Below are positions 18,191-26,624 of a stretch of DNA of 64,000 nt, piece after piece; positions within the stretch are counted from its first letter, which is position 1, and each line of letters opens with the position of its first letter. The DNA lies in NCBI RefSeq assembly GCF_025527015.1, contig NZ_JAODIM010000043.1, positions 558,001 through 622,000 on the forward strand. The letters run 5' to 3'. The translations under genes and the position numbers were made by a program. The notes beneath the pieces were generated by a model. It saw nothing but the letters and a program-made list of their open reading frames with translations, did no database searches and was not told the DNA's origin. Source of the stretch: Winslowiella arboricola. Lineage in GTDB: Bacteria; Pseudomonadota; Gammaproteobacteria; Enterobacterales; Enterobacteriaceae.

Positions 18191-18253
18191 TTCGCTGCCG
18201 GAAACGGGACAGAGTGGGCAGCGCTGACATCAGTGAAAGGATGACAAATTAAG

Positions 18254-19762
18254 ATGAAAAAGACCAAGATTGCAGTAAGTGTAGTCGTTGCACTGGGAAT
18301 TATCTGGACCGGCGGCGCCTGGTTTACCGGCAAGCAGCTCGAAAGCCATATGGATACCCTGGTGCAGAACGCGAATGCTCAGCTGAACAATATTGCGCCC
18401 GACAGCCGCCTGAAAGTGAGCTATCAGGATTATCAACGCGGCCTGTTTAGCAGCCACGCAAAACTGGTGGTGCAGGCCAGCTCGCAGACCGAAGATAACG
18501 CGCTGCTGAAGCCGGGTCAGAGCATTGTGCTGAATGAGACCATCGATCATGGTCCCTTCCCGTTCGCCCAGCTGAAAAAATTTAACCTGATCCCTGGCAT
18601 GGCATCGGTGCATACCGAGCTGGAAAACACCGAGGCGGTGAAAGGTCTGTTTGAAGTCACCAAAGGTGTTTCGGTTGTCCAGGCGGATACGCGTATTGGT
18701 TACAGCGGCGCTACCTCTTCGGCTATCACCCTGCTGCCGCTCGATTATCAGAATGCCACCAGCGGCCAGCGCTTTGCCTGGAACGGCGGCACACTGAATG
18801 TCGATGCTGATGCTCAGGGCGATAAAGTCAGCTTTGATGGCAATATCGACAGTATCGCTGTCACCAGCAAGAATCAGATGGATATGCCGGTGATGTTTAC
18901 CCTCAATGGCCTGAAAGCGAAGGCGAACACGCACCTTAGCCCGCAGGGTGTGCGTGTTGGCGATCAGGGTATTGATCTGAAAAAACTGACCGCTTCGGTT
19001 AATGGTCAGGAAGCCGTGACGCTGGAAGGCCTTGAAGTCAATGCGAGCTTTGATTCTGATGATAAAACCGTCTCAGGCCAGGTTGATTACACCCTTGATA
19101 ACCTGAAAATGCAGAATCAGTCGTTTGGTCAGGGCAAACTGGCGTTGAAACTGTCGCAGTTCGACGGCGCAGCACTGAAGACCTTCTCTGAGAACTACAA
19201 AACTCAGATGCAGGCGCTGCTGAATCAACCGGGTATCGCCGAAGATCCGCTGCGTTATCAGCAAGGGATGAATCAGATCCTGGTTGCTAATCTGCCGACC
19301 CTGCTGAAAGGCGACCCGATCGTCACCATTGCGCCGCTGAGCTGGAAGAATGATAAGGGCGAGAGCAGCTTTAATCTGGCGGTTAACTTTAAAGATCCCG
19401 CTACCGCTACGGGTGAAGCGCAGAATATCAATCAGGCCGCCGATCGTGTGCTGAAAAGCCTCGACGGCAAGCTGGTGATCTCCATGGATATGGCTACCGA
19501 GCTGATGACCCATGTGGCGATGGCTGAAGGTCATCCGCAGGATCAGGCCGTTAAACTGGCGGAACAGCAGGTGAAAGGTCTGGCGGCGATGGGTCAGATG
19601 TTTAAGCTGACCACACAGCAGGATAACAATATCGTTACCAGCCTGCAGTACGCTACCGGACAGGTCACCATGAACGGCGAGAAAATGCCGCTCGACCAGT
19701 TCCTGTCACGTTATATGCTGGGTGGCATGTCGGCCCAGCCGCAAGCTTTGCCAGCCGAGTAA
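18254..19762 (+). CDS. ydgA: YdgA family protein (DUF945)
   Basis: 502-residue protein with one N-terminal signal or anchor helix (KIAVSVVVALGIIWTGGAWFTGKQLE) and a large beta-rich periplasmic domain. The family is DUF945, of unknown molecular function; the E. coli member is reported as an envelope-associated protein. The opening segment GKQLESHMDTLVQNANAQL and KVSYQDYQRGLFSSHAKL are typical. It follows manA as in E. coli, with a terminator before and after, so it is probably a single-gene unit. AAGGATGAC precedes the start at normal spacing. Confidence 0.92.
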   Translation: MKKTKIAVSVVVALGIIWTGGAWFTGKQLESHMDTLVQNANAQLNNIAPDSRLKVSYQDYQRGLFSSHAKLVVQASSQTEDNALLKPGQSIVLNETIDHGPFPFAQLKKFNLIPGMASVHTELENTEAVKGLFEVTKGVSVVQADTRIGYSGATSSAITLLPLDYQNATSGQRFAWNGGTLNVDADAQGDKVSFDGNIDSIAVTSKNQMDMPVMFTLNGLKAKANTHLSPQGVRVGDQGIDLKKLTASVNGQEAVTLEGLEVNASFDSDDKTVSGQVDYTLDNLKMQNQSFGQGKLALKLSQFDGAALKTFSENYKTQMQALLNQPGIAEDPLRYQQGMNQILVANLPTLLKGDPIVTIAPLSWKNDKGESSFNLAVNFKDPATATGEAQNINQAADRVLKSLDGKLVISMDMATELMTHVAMAEGHPQDQAVKLAEQQVKGLAAMGQMFKLTTQQDNNIVTSLQYATGQVTMNGEKMPLDQFLSRYMLGGMSAQPQALPAE

Positions 19763-19772
19763 TTGCTCTTCA

Positions 19773-19797
19773 GGGCGAGGATCCCCTCGCCCTTTCT
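19773..19797 (+). terminator. Intrinsic terminator of ydgA
   Basis: GGGCGAGG (19773-19780), loop ATCC, CCTCGCCC (19785-19792), then TTTCTT. A near copy of this hairpin stands at 20851-20868, before the second PAS-LuxR gene. Confidence 0.85.
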
Positions 19798-19920
19798 TGA
19801 TGAAGTCATGTTATTAACTGGAAAATCAATTTAATATAATAATGCCATCTCTGGACGGCATTTGAGTGTGGAAACGGAATCAGCACTTTAAACACATCCC
19901 CGATATGGAGTAGGGAAACT

Positions 19921-20640
19921 ATGCATTTTAATGACCGATTAAACCATGATGATATTATTAGTTATACAACGATAACGCGTTCGCTGGATTTGTTAACAGA
20001 GCCTTATTGTATCCGGACAGCAGATGGCCGTTTTTTGTATGCCAATATGGCCATGGCGAAGTTTTCCGGATTGAGATCGCCTTATATCATGATGGAACGA
20101 CCAGATTATGAAATCCCTTCACTGCTGTTTGACGATGAAGAAAATCTTGAAGCGTGGCGCCAGCAGGACAATATTATTTTAGAAACCAGAAAACCGTTAA
20201 CCATGCTGGAAATTCATGCAGGTGCAGTTGACTCACCTTATCTGTGCAGGAAAGTGCCTTTCTACAGTAATACCGATGAGTGTATTGGCACCTTTTGTAC
20301 GATTAAATACCTTGAAGTCTTTACGCCCAACGACTTTATTAAAGGTAAGCTACCGGAGTCTTTATTACTGAACAAACCGGATGATTTTTTCACTGAAAAA
20401 CAATGTGAAATTATTTTCTACAGGTTGCAGGGGGTTAGTAATAAAGAAATCAGTCAGATTCTGGGATTATCGCCGCGTACTGTTGAAAATCGTATGGCCC
20501 AGATGTATAACAAAGCCCGGGTGAATCACCTTGATGATTTCCGTAAATTTTGTGAATTGCGTAACTTACACCGTTATTTACCCAAAAGAGTGCTTCTTCA
20601 GCGGAAAAGCGACTATAACGAGAAAATTGACAGCAGGTAA
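19921..20640 (+). CDS. PAS-LuxR transcriptional regulator, first of a tandem pair
   Basis: Predicted DNA-binding regulator of 239 residues. A PAS-like sensor domain covers about 20-135 (PYCIRTADGRFLYANMAMAKFSGL is the usual PAS opening). A LuxR-type HTH spans about 155-220 (TEKQCEIIFYRLQGVSNKEISQILGLSPRTVENRMAQMYNKA). There is no receiver domain or autoinducer-binding domain, so it likely responds to an intracellular signal. GGAGTAGGGAAACT precedes the ATG. It is a close paralogue of the gene at 21118, along the whole length. It does not belong to the conserved E. coli order (ydgA is followed there by uid genes). The target genes are unknown; ligand and cofactor cannot be read from the sequence. 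Confidence 0.85.
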   Translation: MHFNDRLNHDDIISYTTITRSLDLLTEPYCIRTADGRFLYANMAMAKFSGLRSPYIMMERPDYEIPSLLFDDEENLEAWRQQDNIILETRKPLTMLEIHAGAVDSPYLCRKVPFYSNTDECIGTFCTIKYLEVFTPNDFIKGKLPESLLLNKPDDFFTEKQCEIIFYRLQGVSNKEISQILGLSPRTVENRMAQMYNKARVNHLDDFRKFCELRNLHRYLPKRVLLQRKSDYNEKIDSR

Positions 20641-21117
20641 ATTCTGCTTCGTTTGACTTGATAGTAACCGGGATTAAAGACTGATAACCTTGCTTAAAAC
20701 AAGTGTCACATACTCAAACCCTGGAGTATTAAACCCTCTCAATTCCCGCATTCCCTGTTGCTATTATCGCCATTGTTGCAGATGCAACACCAGGGAAGAT
20801 AATAAGTTTAAAAGCAATAATATTAGACTACATTCTTATTTAAGGTCACAGGCGAGGATCTCCTCGCCCTCTTTCTGTTTTTAATACCCTGTTTTCGACA
20901 CATCTCTCACTTCTCTATTTTTTTAAAGAAAGAGAATTGAGCAAACGGATTAAATGATCTATATTCCTCAGGGCTTACAAAGGCAACAGGCAGTAAATAT
21001 CCATACCCGAGAAACCATTAACAACATGAGTAATTAGTCTTTGCGTCATTTTGCTTACTTAACCAGTAAAGGGAATAACACGACAAACTGATTGTAATAA
21101 AATGGAGAGGGAAAACC
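20641..21117. other. Non-coding interval between the PAS-LuxR paralogues
   Basis: 477 bp, low in GC. It holds a terminator hairpin at 20851-20885 and then about 230 bp of AT-rich leader for the second gene. A 64-codon frame at 20690-20884 runs through the terminator and has no coding character. The hairpin resembles that after ydgA, as if the regulator had been duplicated together with its upstream flank. Confidence 0.55.
20851..20885 (+). terminator. Intrinsic terminator between the PAS-LuxR genes
   Basis: GGCGAGGA (20851-20858), TC, TCCTCGCC (20861-20868), then CTCTTTCTGTTTTTAA. Strong stem and T-rich tract. Confidence 0.75.
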
Positions 21118-21852
21118 ATGGACTCAGATAATGCATCAAGTACGAATATTGAGATTATCGTACCTGAAATGCTCAGCCGATCTCTGGATTTGTTGCCAGA
21201 GCCCTATTGCATCCGCGCGCCGGACACCCGAGTTGTCTATGCCAATCTGGCGATGCTTAAACTGGCCGGTCTTAAATCAAACAGAGAGATAGTCGGTCGT
21301 CTTGACTATGAGGTACCTTCAGTACTGTTTGAAAATGAAAATACGCTTAAGGCATGGCGTGATCAGGACAGCAATATCATAGAAACCAGAAAACATCTGG
21401 CGATGCTTGAAATTCATCCAAATGCCGTAGACTGTCCTTATATCTGCCGCAAAGTGCCCTTTTATAATAATAATAACGAGTGCGTTGGCGCTTTTCTCAG
21501 CGTCAAATACCTTGAAGTATTTACCCCCAATGATTTTGTGCGCGGCAGGCTACCCGGCTCACTGCTGCTGAATAAACCGGATGATTTTTTCACGGAGAAA
21601 GAGTGTGAGATTATCTTCTTCAGGTTGCAGGGGATGAGCAGTAAAGACATCGGCAATCTTCTCTATCTCTCACCGAGAACCATCGAAAACCGGCTGGCAA
21701 ATATGTATCACAAAGCTGGCGTTAATCACCTTGATGATTTCCGCGAATTCTGTGAAACACGAAATCTTCATCGCTATCTGCCGCAGCGACTGGTGTCGAA
21801 CAAGCGTATTGGTTTTAGTGGTGATTTTGATCCAGAGGAGCCGCTGCTGTAA
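21118..21852 (+). CDS. PAS-LuxR transcriptional regulator, second of a tandem pair
   Basis: 244-residue paralogue of the gene at 19921. The PAS domain opens with PYCIRAPDTRVVYANLAMLKLAGL near residue 30. The HTH is TEKECEIIFFRLQGMSSKDIGNLLYLSPRTIENRLANMYHKA near 160-205. The two share long identical strings such as KYLEVFTPNDF and LLLNKPDDFFTEK, and the tail NHLDDFREFCETRNLHRYLP, while the N-terminal 20 and C-terminal 15 residues differ. GGAGAGGGAAAACC precedes the ATG. The pattern suggests an old duplication with divergence in input rather than in DNA recognition. Function not known. Confidence 0.85.
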   Translation: MDSDNASSTNIEIIVPEMLSRSLDLLPEPYCIRAPDTRVVYANLAMLKLAGLKSNREIVGRLDYEVPSVLFENENTLKAWRDQDSNIIETRKHLAMLEIHPNAVDCPYICRKVPFYNNNNECVGAFLSVKYLEVFTPNDFVRGRLPGSLLLNKPDDFFTEKECEIIFFRLQGMSSKDIGNLLYLSPRTIENRLANMYHKAGVNHLDDFREFCETRNLHRYLPQRLVSNKRIGFSGDFDPEEPLL

Positions 21853-21859
21853 ATATCTG

Positions 21860-21895
21860 AACAACGAGTGGCCAGAACTCAGGCCACTCGTTGTT
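21860..21895. terminator. Bidirectional terminator, PAS-LuxR 2 and malI
   Basis: AACAACGAGTGGCC (21860-21873) and GGCCACTCGTTGTT (21882-21895) are a perfect 14-bp stem with an eight-base loop, between two convergent genes. T-rich ends are short in both directions. Confidence 0.75.
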
Positions 21896-21906
21896 ACTGG
21901 CAATCC

Positions 21907-22938
21907 TTACGCCGATCCGCGCTCGATCAGCACCGGGGGCATAATCACATTCTGAATATCGCCTTGCGGGTCGGCCATCCTCTGCAGTAAACGCATGCCA
22001 GCACTGCGGCCTATTTCACGGGCGGAACTGGTAATAAATGTTAGCGGTGGATCGGTAAGTTGGGCTTCCGGCACATCACCAAACCCCACCAGCGCCATCT
22101 GCTGACCAAAGTAGCTGTCCAGCCCCCCTTTACCGATAGTACGTCCACTACGCTGTAGCCCAAAATAGCAGCCCAGCGCCACCGAGGCGTTATGGCAAAG
22201 AATGGCGGTGACCGTCGGGTGCTGATGAATCAGCTGTTCAGTCAGTTCAGCGGCGTCACGCTGCTGACTGCCACACTCAATAATCCATTCACTGCGAAAA
22301 GGTAAACCGTATTGCAGCAGTGATGAGCAGTAGCCCCCAATCCGTTCGGCGCGAGTTAAGGAGGATCCTGAGCCGCCAAGCCAGGCGATACAGTGATGAC
22401 CACGTTTAATCAGATATTCCGTCGCCATTTGCGCCGCATGCAAATTGTCCGGGCGAATAGAGTCGGTATCTTCCAGCGAACTGGCGCGCGATGCGCAAAG
22501 CAGCGCAATTCCGGCATCACGGGCGCGGGTACTCAGGTCTGCAGCATTCGCGGCACCGCCACCCAGAACAATGCCTTCAACTCCTTGTGCCACCAGCGAA
22601 TCAAAGCAGCGGTTAAGATTTTGCCCCTGCTGGCCGCTTTGCGTCAAAAACAGCACCTTGCCATGCTTTTCCAGTGTTTCACTCAGTCCGGCGGTCATTT
22701 CCGCATAAAACGGATTACAAATATCGCGCACAATCAGTCCTACTACCCCGCTGTCGCCACCGCGCAGCATGGCGGCTGAACGGTTACGCACATAGCCAAG
22801 TTTCTCTATTGCCTGGTAAACGCGGTCAGCAGTAGCGGCAGAGATACGCCCTTTACCGGACAGCACCAGTGAAACCGTAGTAACGGAAATTCCTGCTTCT
22901 TCAGCTACTTCAGTAATGGTTATTTTTTTCTGAGACAT
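21907..22938 (-). CDS. malI: MalI, LacI-family repressor of malXY
   Basis: Repressor of the divergent malXY operon and of itself, 343 residues. The N-terminal HTH is ITITEVAEEAGISVTTVSLVLSGKGRISAATADRVYQAIEKLGY at about 5-48, with the hinge and minor-groove Leu segment. The periplasmic-binding-like core follows (VVGLIVRDICNPFYAEMTAGL). The start MSQKKITITEV at 22938 matches the family; 13 codons upstream in frame have no ribosome site. Two copies of its expected operator lie in the divergent region. The inducer is unknown in E. coli as well. Confidence 0.93.
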   Translation of the reverse strand: MSQKKITITEVAEEAGISVTTVSLVLSGKGRISAATADRVYQAIEKLGYVRNRSAAMLRGGDSGVVGLIVRDICNPFYAEMTAGLSETLEKHGKVLFLTQSGQQGQNLNRCFDSLVAQGVEGIVLGGGAANAADLSTRARDAGIALLCASRASSLEDTDSIRPDNLHAAQMATEYLIKRGHHCIAWLGGSGSSLTRAERIGGYCSSLLQYGLPFRSEWIIECGSQQRDAAELTEQLIHQHPTVTAILCHNASVALGCYFGLQRSGRTIGKGGLDSYFGQQMALVGFGDVPEAQLTDPPLTFITSSAREIGRSAGMRLLQRMADPQGDIQNVIMPPVLIERGSA

Positions 22939-22992
22939 AGTTCGCCAGGTTGCAAGGCTTAAGCGCCAGTTCGTCATACGGTATCGAAGGCA

Positions 22993-23008
22993 GATAAAAC
23001 GTTACACC
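22993..23008. promoter_or_regulatory. MalI operator, malI-proximal, degenerate right arm
   Basis: GATAAAACGTTACACC has a perfect left half of the MalI palindrome GATAAAACGTTTTATC and a decayed right half. It is 79 bp centre to centre from the second site, and lies about 55 bp before the malI start. Confidence 0.65.
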
Positions 23009-23071
23009 TTCGCGCCAGTAAAGAAAACCACATCTGCCCATCATATTGTGAGCCGTTTCGCATTAACCGCT

Positions 23072-23087
23072 GGTAAAACGTTTTATC
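23072..23087. promoter_or_regulatory. MalI operator, malX-proximal
   Basis: GGTAAAACGTTTTATC matches the E. coli MalI palindrome at 15 of 16 positions. It sits about 50 bp before malX. A half CRP-like TGTGA (23047-23051) lies just upstream, compatible with the catabolite control known for malXY, but the other half is poor. Confidence 0.8.
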
Positions 23088-23136
23088 TTATTTTTACCTC
23101 AGCAGCTGCTGAGCATTTTTTTGCCAGGGAGAAAGT

Positions 23137-24732
23137 ATGTCCGCCATTAAACAAAAAATATCAGTGTGGGAGTTTTTCCAGAGTCTGGGGAAAACGTTTA
23201 TGCTGCCTGTCGCGCTGCTCTCCTTTTGCGGCATTATGCTCGGCATTGGCAGCTCGCTAAGCAGTCATGATGTGATTACGCTGATTCCATTCCTGGGCAA
23301 TCACGTATTGCAGCTGATTTTTACCTGGATGAGTAAAGTCGGCTCGTTCGCTTTCAGCTTCCTGCCAGTGATGTTCGCCATCGCTATCCCACTGGGAATG
23401 GCCCGGGAAAACAAAGGTGTTGCCGCCTTCTCCGGCTTTGTCGGCTTTGCGGTAATGAATCTGGCGATCAACTTCTGGCTGACCGCTAACGGCATTCTGC
23501 CGGTCACCGATGCAGCCGTGCTGAAAGCGAATAACATCCAGAATATTATCGGCATTCAGTCTATCGATACCGGTATTCTCGGTGCGGTGATCGTCGGCAT
23601 TATTGTCTTTTATCTGCATGAGCGTTTTCATACCATCCGCCTGCCGGATGCGTTGGCTTTTTTTGGCGGCACGCGCTTTGTCCCGATTATAACCACGCTG
23701 GTAATGGGTCTGATGGGCCTGACGGTGCCGCTGATCTGGCCCTGGTTTGCCGCGGCAATCAGCGGGTTAGGCTGGATGATTAACGGCGCCGGCGATTTCG
23801 GTCCGATGATCTTTGGTACCGGCGAACGTTTGTTGCTGCCCTTTGGTCTGCAACATATTCTGGTGGCGATTATTCGCTTTACCGATGCCGGCGGCACCAT
23901 GGAAGTCTGTGGTCATACGGTGAGTGGAGCGCTGACTATTTTCCAGGCCCAGCTATCCTGTCCGACTTCCGGCGGTTTTGCCGAAAGCGCGACGCGTTTT
24001 CTCTCTCAGGGCAAAATGCCCGCCTTCCTTGGTGGCCTGCCGGGCGCCGCGCTGGCGATGTATCACTGCGCACGTCCCGAGAATCGCCATAAAATTAAGG
24101 GCCTGCTGATTTCTGGTGTGGTGGCCTGCGTGGTCGGAGGCACCACCGAGCCGATTGAGTTCCTGTTCCTGTTTGTCGCCCCGGTGCTGTATCTGATCCA
24201 TGCGCTGCTCACCGGCCTTGGCTTTACCATTATGGCGGTGCTGGGCGTGACCATCGGTAATACCGACGGCAACGTGATCGATTTTGTGGTGTTCGGTATT
24301 CTGCATGGCCTGTCGACCAAATGGTATTGGGTGCCGGTGATTGCGTCGCTGTGGTTTGCCGGTTACTACCTGATTTTCCGTTTCGCCATCACGCGCTTTA
24401 ATATCAAAACGCCGGGACGTGAAGCAGAGACCCACCGCGAGACGATTGAGAAAACCTTCTCCAGCGCTGGCGTCGGCAAGTCCGGTTACAATGCCCCGGC
24501 GATTCTGGCGGCGCTGGGCGGTGTCGATAATATTACTTCCCTTGATAACTGTCTGACGCGCCTGCGTCTGACGGTCAATGATATGAGTAAAGTGGACGAT
24601 GCTACGCTGAAAGCCCATCGGGTGATTGGTGTGGTGCATCTTAATCAGCACAGTTTGCAGGTGGTGATTGGCCCGCAGGTGCAGTCGGTAAAAGATGAAA
24701 TCGCCAGCCTGATGCAAACCGCATCGGCGTAA
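23137..24732 (+). CDS. malX: PTS maltose/glucose-type EIICB component
   Basis: Inner-membrane phosphotransferase permease able to take up glucose and maltose in E. coli, 531 residues. The EIIC part covers about 1-420 with around ten helices; NGAGDFGPMIFGTGERLLLPFGLQH is the glucose-family signature and TTEPIEFLFLFVAPVLY follows. The EIIB domain is about 455-530, with the phosphorylated Cys in LDNCLTRLRLTV. A dedicated EIIA is not encoded nearby, so Crr (EIIA-Glc) is presumably used. GGGAGAAAGT precedes the ATG. The operon continues to malY after a GC-rich hairpin. Confidence 0.95.
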   Translation: MSAIKQKISVWEFFQSLGKTFMLPVALLSFCGIMLGIGSSLSSHDVITLIPFLGNHVLQLIFTWMSKVGSFAFSFLPVMFAIAIPLGMARENKGVAAFSGFVGFAVMNLAINFWLTANGILPVTDAAVLKANNIQNIIGIQSIDTGILGAVIVGIIVFYLHERFHTIRLPDALAFFGGTRFVPIITTLVMGLMGLTVPLIWPWFAAAISGLGWMINGAGDFGPMIFGTGERLLLPFGLQHILVAIIRFTDAGGTMEVCGHTVSGALTIFQAQLSCPTSGGFAESATRFLSQGKMPAFLGGLPGAALAMYHCARPENRHKIKGLLISGVVACVVGGTTEPIEFLFLFVAPVLYLIHALLTGLGFTIMAVLGVTIGNTDGNVIDFVVFGILHGLSTKWYWVPVIASLWFAGYYLIFRFAITRFNIKTPGREAETHRETIEKTFSSAGVGKSGYNAPAILAALGGVDNITSLDNCLTRLRLTVNDMSKVDDATLKAHRVIGVVHLNQHSLQVVIGPQVQSVKDEIASLMQTASA

Positions 24733-24740
24733 CAGCCTGA

Positions 24741-24760
24741 ACGGGGGCAAGCGCCCCCGT
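24741..24760 (+). other. Intercistronic hairpin malX-malY
   Basis: ACGGGGGC (24741-24748), loop AAGC, GCCCCCGT (24753-24760). There is no T tract, so it is more likely a 3' stability or differential-expression element than a terminator. Confidence 0.65.
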
Positions 24761-24774
24761 GTAATGAGGTCGCT

Positions 24775-25947
24775 ATGTTTAATTTTGATCACCCTGTCGA
24801 TCGTCACGGCAGCTGGTGCACCCAGTGGGATTTTGTCGCTGACCGTTTTGGCGATGCCGATCTGCTGCCTTTTACCATTTCTGATATGGATTTTGCCACC
24901 GCGCCGGTGGTGCTGGAAGCGTTGCAACAGCGTATCAGCCACGGCGTATTTGGCTACAGCCGCTGGCAGCATGCTGAATTTCTCGATGCCATCGTTTACT
25001 GGTATCAGCAGCGCTTTCAGCTGACGGTCGATAGCCAACAGATTGTCTATGGCCCGTCGGTAATCTATATGGTGGCGCAGCTGATTCGTCAGTGGTCTGC
25101 ACCAGGGGATGGCGTGGTGGTTCATACCCCGGCTTATGACGCTTTCGGTAAAACTATCGACGCCAGTCAACGCCAGCTGCTGGCGGCGCCGCTGGAGAAA
25201 CGTGGTCAGCACTGGCACTGCGATATGACACAGCTTGAAAACCTGCTGGCGCGCGACAACTGTAAAATTATGCTGCTGTGCAGTCCGCATAATCCCACCG
25301 GTAAAGTGTGGCAGGCAGCAGAGCTGGCGCAGATGGCGAAACTCTGCCAGCGCCATCAGGTAAAAGTGATCAGCGACGAGATTCATATGGATATGGTGAT
25401 GGGCAATACGCCGCATACGCCATGGATCAGCGTTGCACGTGGTCCTTATGCCCTGTTTACCTCGGCATCGAAGAGTTTCAATATTCCGGCGCTAACCGGT
25501 GCATACGGTTTTATCAGCCAGCCGGAAGATCGCGCACAGTGGATGCACACACTGAAACAGGCCGACGGTCTCTCTTCCCCGGCAGTGATGGCGATTGCCG
25601 CGCATATTGCCGCTTACCGTTATGGCGCAGAGTGGCTGGATGCATTGCGTGCTTATCTGCTGGCAAATCTGCGCTATGTCGCCGGGCAACTCAACCAGTA
25701 CTTCCCCGAGCTTAACTGGCACCCCCCCGAAGCCAGCTATCTGGCATGGCTGGATTTACGTCCGTTAGGGCTGGATGACCAGCGGTTGCAGCAAAACCTG
25801 ATCAAGCAGCAGAAGGTGGCGATTATGCCGGGCGACACCTATGGTGTGGAAGGTAGCGGATTTTTACGTCTTAATGTCGGCTGCCCGCGCAATAAAGTTG
25901 AACAAGGGGTTGAACGTCTGATTAACGGTATTAAGGCCTGTCGCTAG
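24775..25947 (+). CDS. malY: MalY, PLP-dependent cystathionine beta-lyase / aminotransferase fold
   Basis: Cytosolic PLP enzyme of 390 residues, the E. coli MalY length. MalY has beta C-S lyase activity and in E. coli also binds and inactivates the activator MalT. The PLP lysine is in FTSASKSFNIPALTGAYG near residue 233; SPHNPTGKVW (near 165) and SDEIHMDMV hold the conserved Asn and Asp. MFNFDHPVDRHGSWCTQWDF is the typical start. It ends in a 4-bp convergent overlap with the TetR gene. Confidence 0.94.
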   Translation: MFNFDHPVDRHGSWCTQWDFVADRFGDADLLPFTISDMDFATAPVVLEALQQRISHGVFGYSRWQHAEFLDAIVYWYQQRFQLTVDSQQIVYGPSVIYMVAQLIRQWSAPGDGVVVHTPAYDAFGKTIDASQRQLLAAPLEKRGQHWHCDMTQLENLLARDNCKIMLLCSPHNPTGKVWQAAELAQMAKLCQRHQVKVISDEIHMDMVMGNTPHTPWISVARGPYALFTSASKSFNIPALTGAYGFISQPEDRAQWMHTLKQADGLSSPAVMAIAAHIAAYRYGAEWLDALRAYLLANLRYVAGQLNQYFPELNWHPPEASYLAWLDLRPLGLDDQRLQQNLIKQQKVAIMPGDTYGVEGSGFLRLNVGCPRNKVEQGVERLINGIKACR

Positions 25948-26507
25948 TCAAGAAATTGAAAACATAGCTGCTGGCTGGCAGTCAGGATCTCTGCGGCTAA
26001 TGCTTTATCATCCACCGCGCGCGCCAGCGCCAGACCACCAATCATACTCACGGCAATCTGCACCGCCTGCTGATGGTCTTCTCGCTCTGTTTCACTGGCT
26101 AAACTGGCGCTGATGCGGGCAATAAATGCCTGTAACAACTGAGTGTAATTGCGCTGCACACTTCCGCCCTGACGCGCGGCATCACTGACCATAAACGCCA
26201 AAGGACAGTGCATATCTTCACCTTCACGATGTTCCATACACAGATAAGCCTGCACAACCTCTTTCAGCCCCTCACGTCCGGCGCGATCCAGCAACGCACC
26301 ACCGGCTCTGGCACCATTACGTAGCGCTTCGGTATACAACTCCCTTTTCGACGAAAAGTGGTGATAAAAAGCCCCGCGCGTGAGTCCGGCGCTCTGCATA
26401 ATCTCATCAATACTCACCGCGCCGTAGCCGCCAGTGGCAAACAGGCGGGCGGCGCTATCAAGGATCATCTGTCGGGTGGTGGCACATTGTGCCTCAGGCC
26501 AGGCCAT
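25944..26507 (-). CDS. TetR/AcrR-family repressor
   Basis: 187-residue regulator. The N-terminal HTH is ATRQMILDSAARLFATGGYGAVSIDEIMQSAGLTRGAFYHHFSSKRELY at about 9-57, the TetR signature. The C-terminal ligand domain is of the YxaF/LmrA sort by length and the MHCPLAFMVSDA segment. It is divergent from a glutathione S-transferase gene, with a perfect 18-bp palindrome in the 117-bp interval. Repression of that gene and of itself in response to an electrophile or other xenobiotic is the likely role (inference). GGAGATAACC precedes the ATG. Confidence 0.87.
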   Translation of the reverse strand: MAWPEAQCATTRQMILDSAARLFATGGYGAVSIDEIMQSAGLTRGAFYHHFSSKRELYTEALRNGARAGGALLDRAGREGLKEVVQAYLCMEHREGEDMHCPLAFMVSDAARQGGSVQRNYTQLLQAFIARISASLASETEREDHQQAVQIAVSMIGGLALARAVDDKALAAEILTASQQLCFQFLD

Positions 26508-26556
26508 GGTTATCTCCGCTGAAAGACTCTGCGCATCAGTATGCCGGTATTTGAGT

Positions 26557-26574
26557 ATATGTTCTTGAACATAT
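26557..26574. promoter_or_regulatory. 18-bp palindrome, candidate operator of the TetR regulator
   Basis: ATATGTTC-TT-GAACATAT is a perfect palindrome between divergent tetR and gst starts, 50 bp from each ATG. Size and position are typical of TetR-family operators. Confidence 0.7.
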
Positions 26575-26624
26575 TGTGATGGCAGGCACTCTGTACGCCA
26601 TTATTGGTGTAAAGGAGATCCGCA

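Noticed and set aside
20690-20884. 64-codon + frame between the PAS-LuxR genes
   Set aside because: It runs through a clear terminator hairpin and has no protein-like composition.
23953-25416. Long minus-strand frame (487 codons) opposite malX-malY
   Set aside because: It is antisense to two firmly identified genes and His/Arg/Gln-rich, as expected for a shadow of GC-biased codons.
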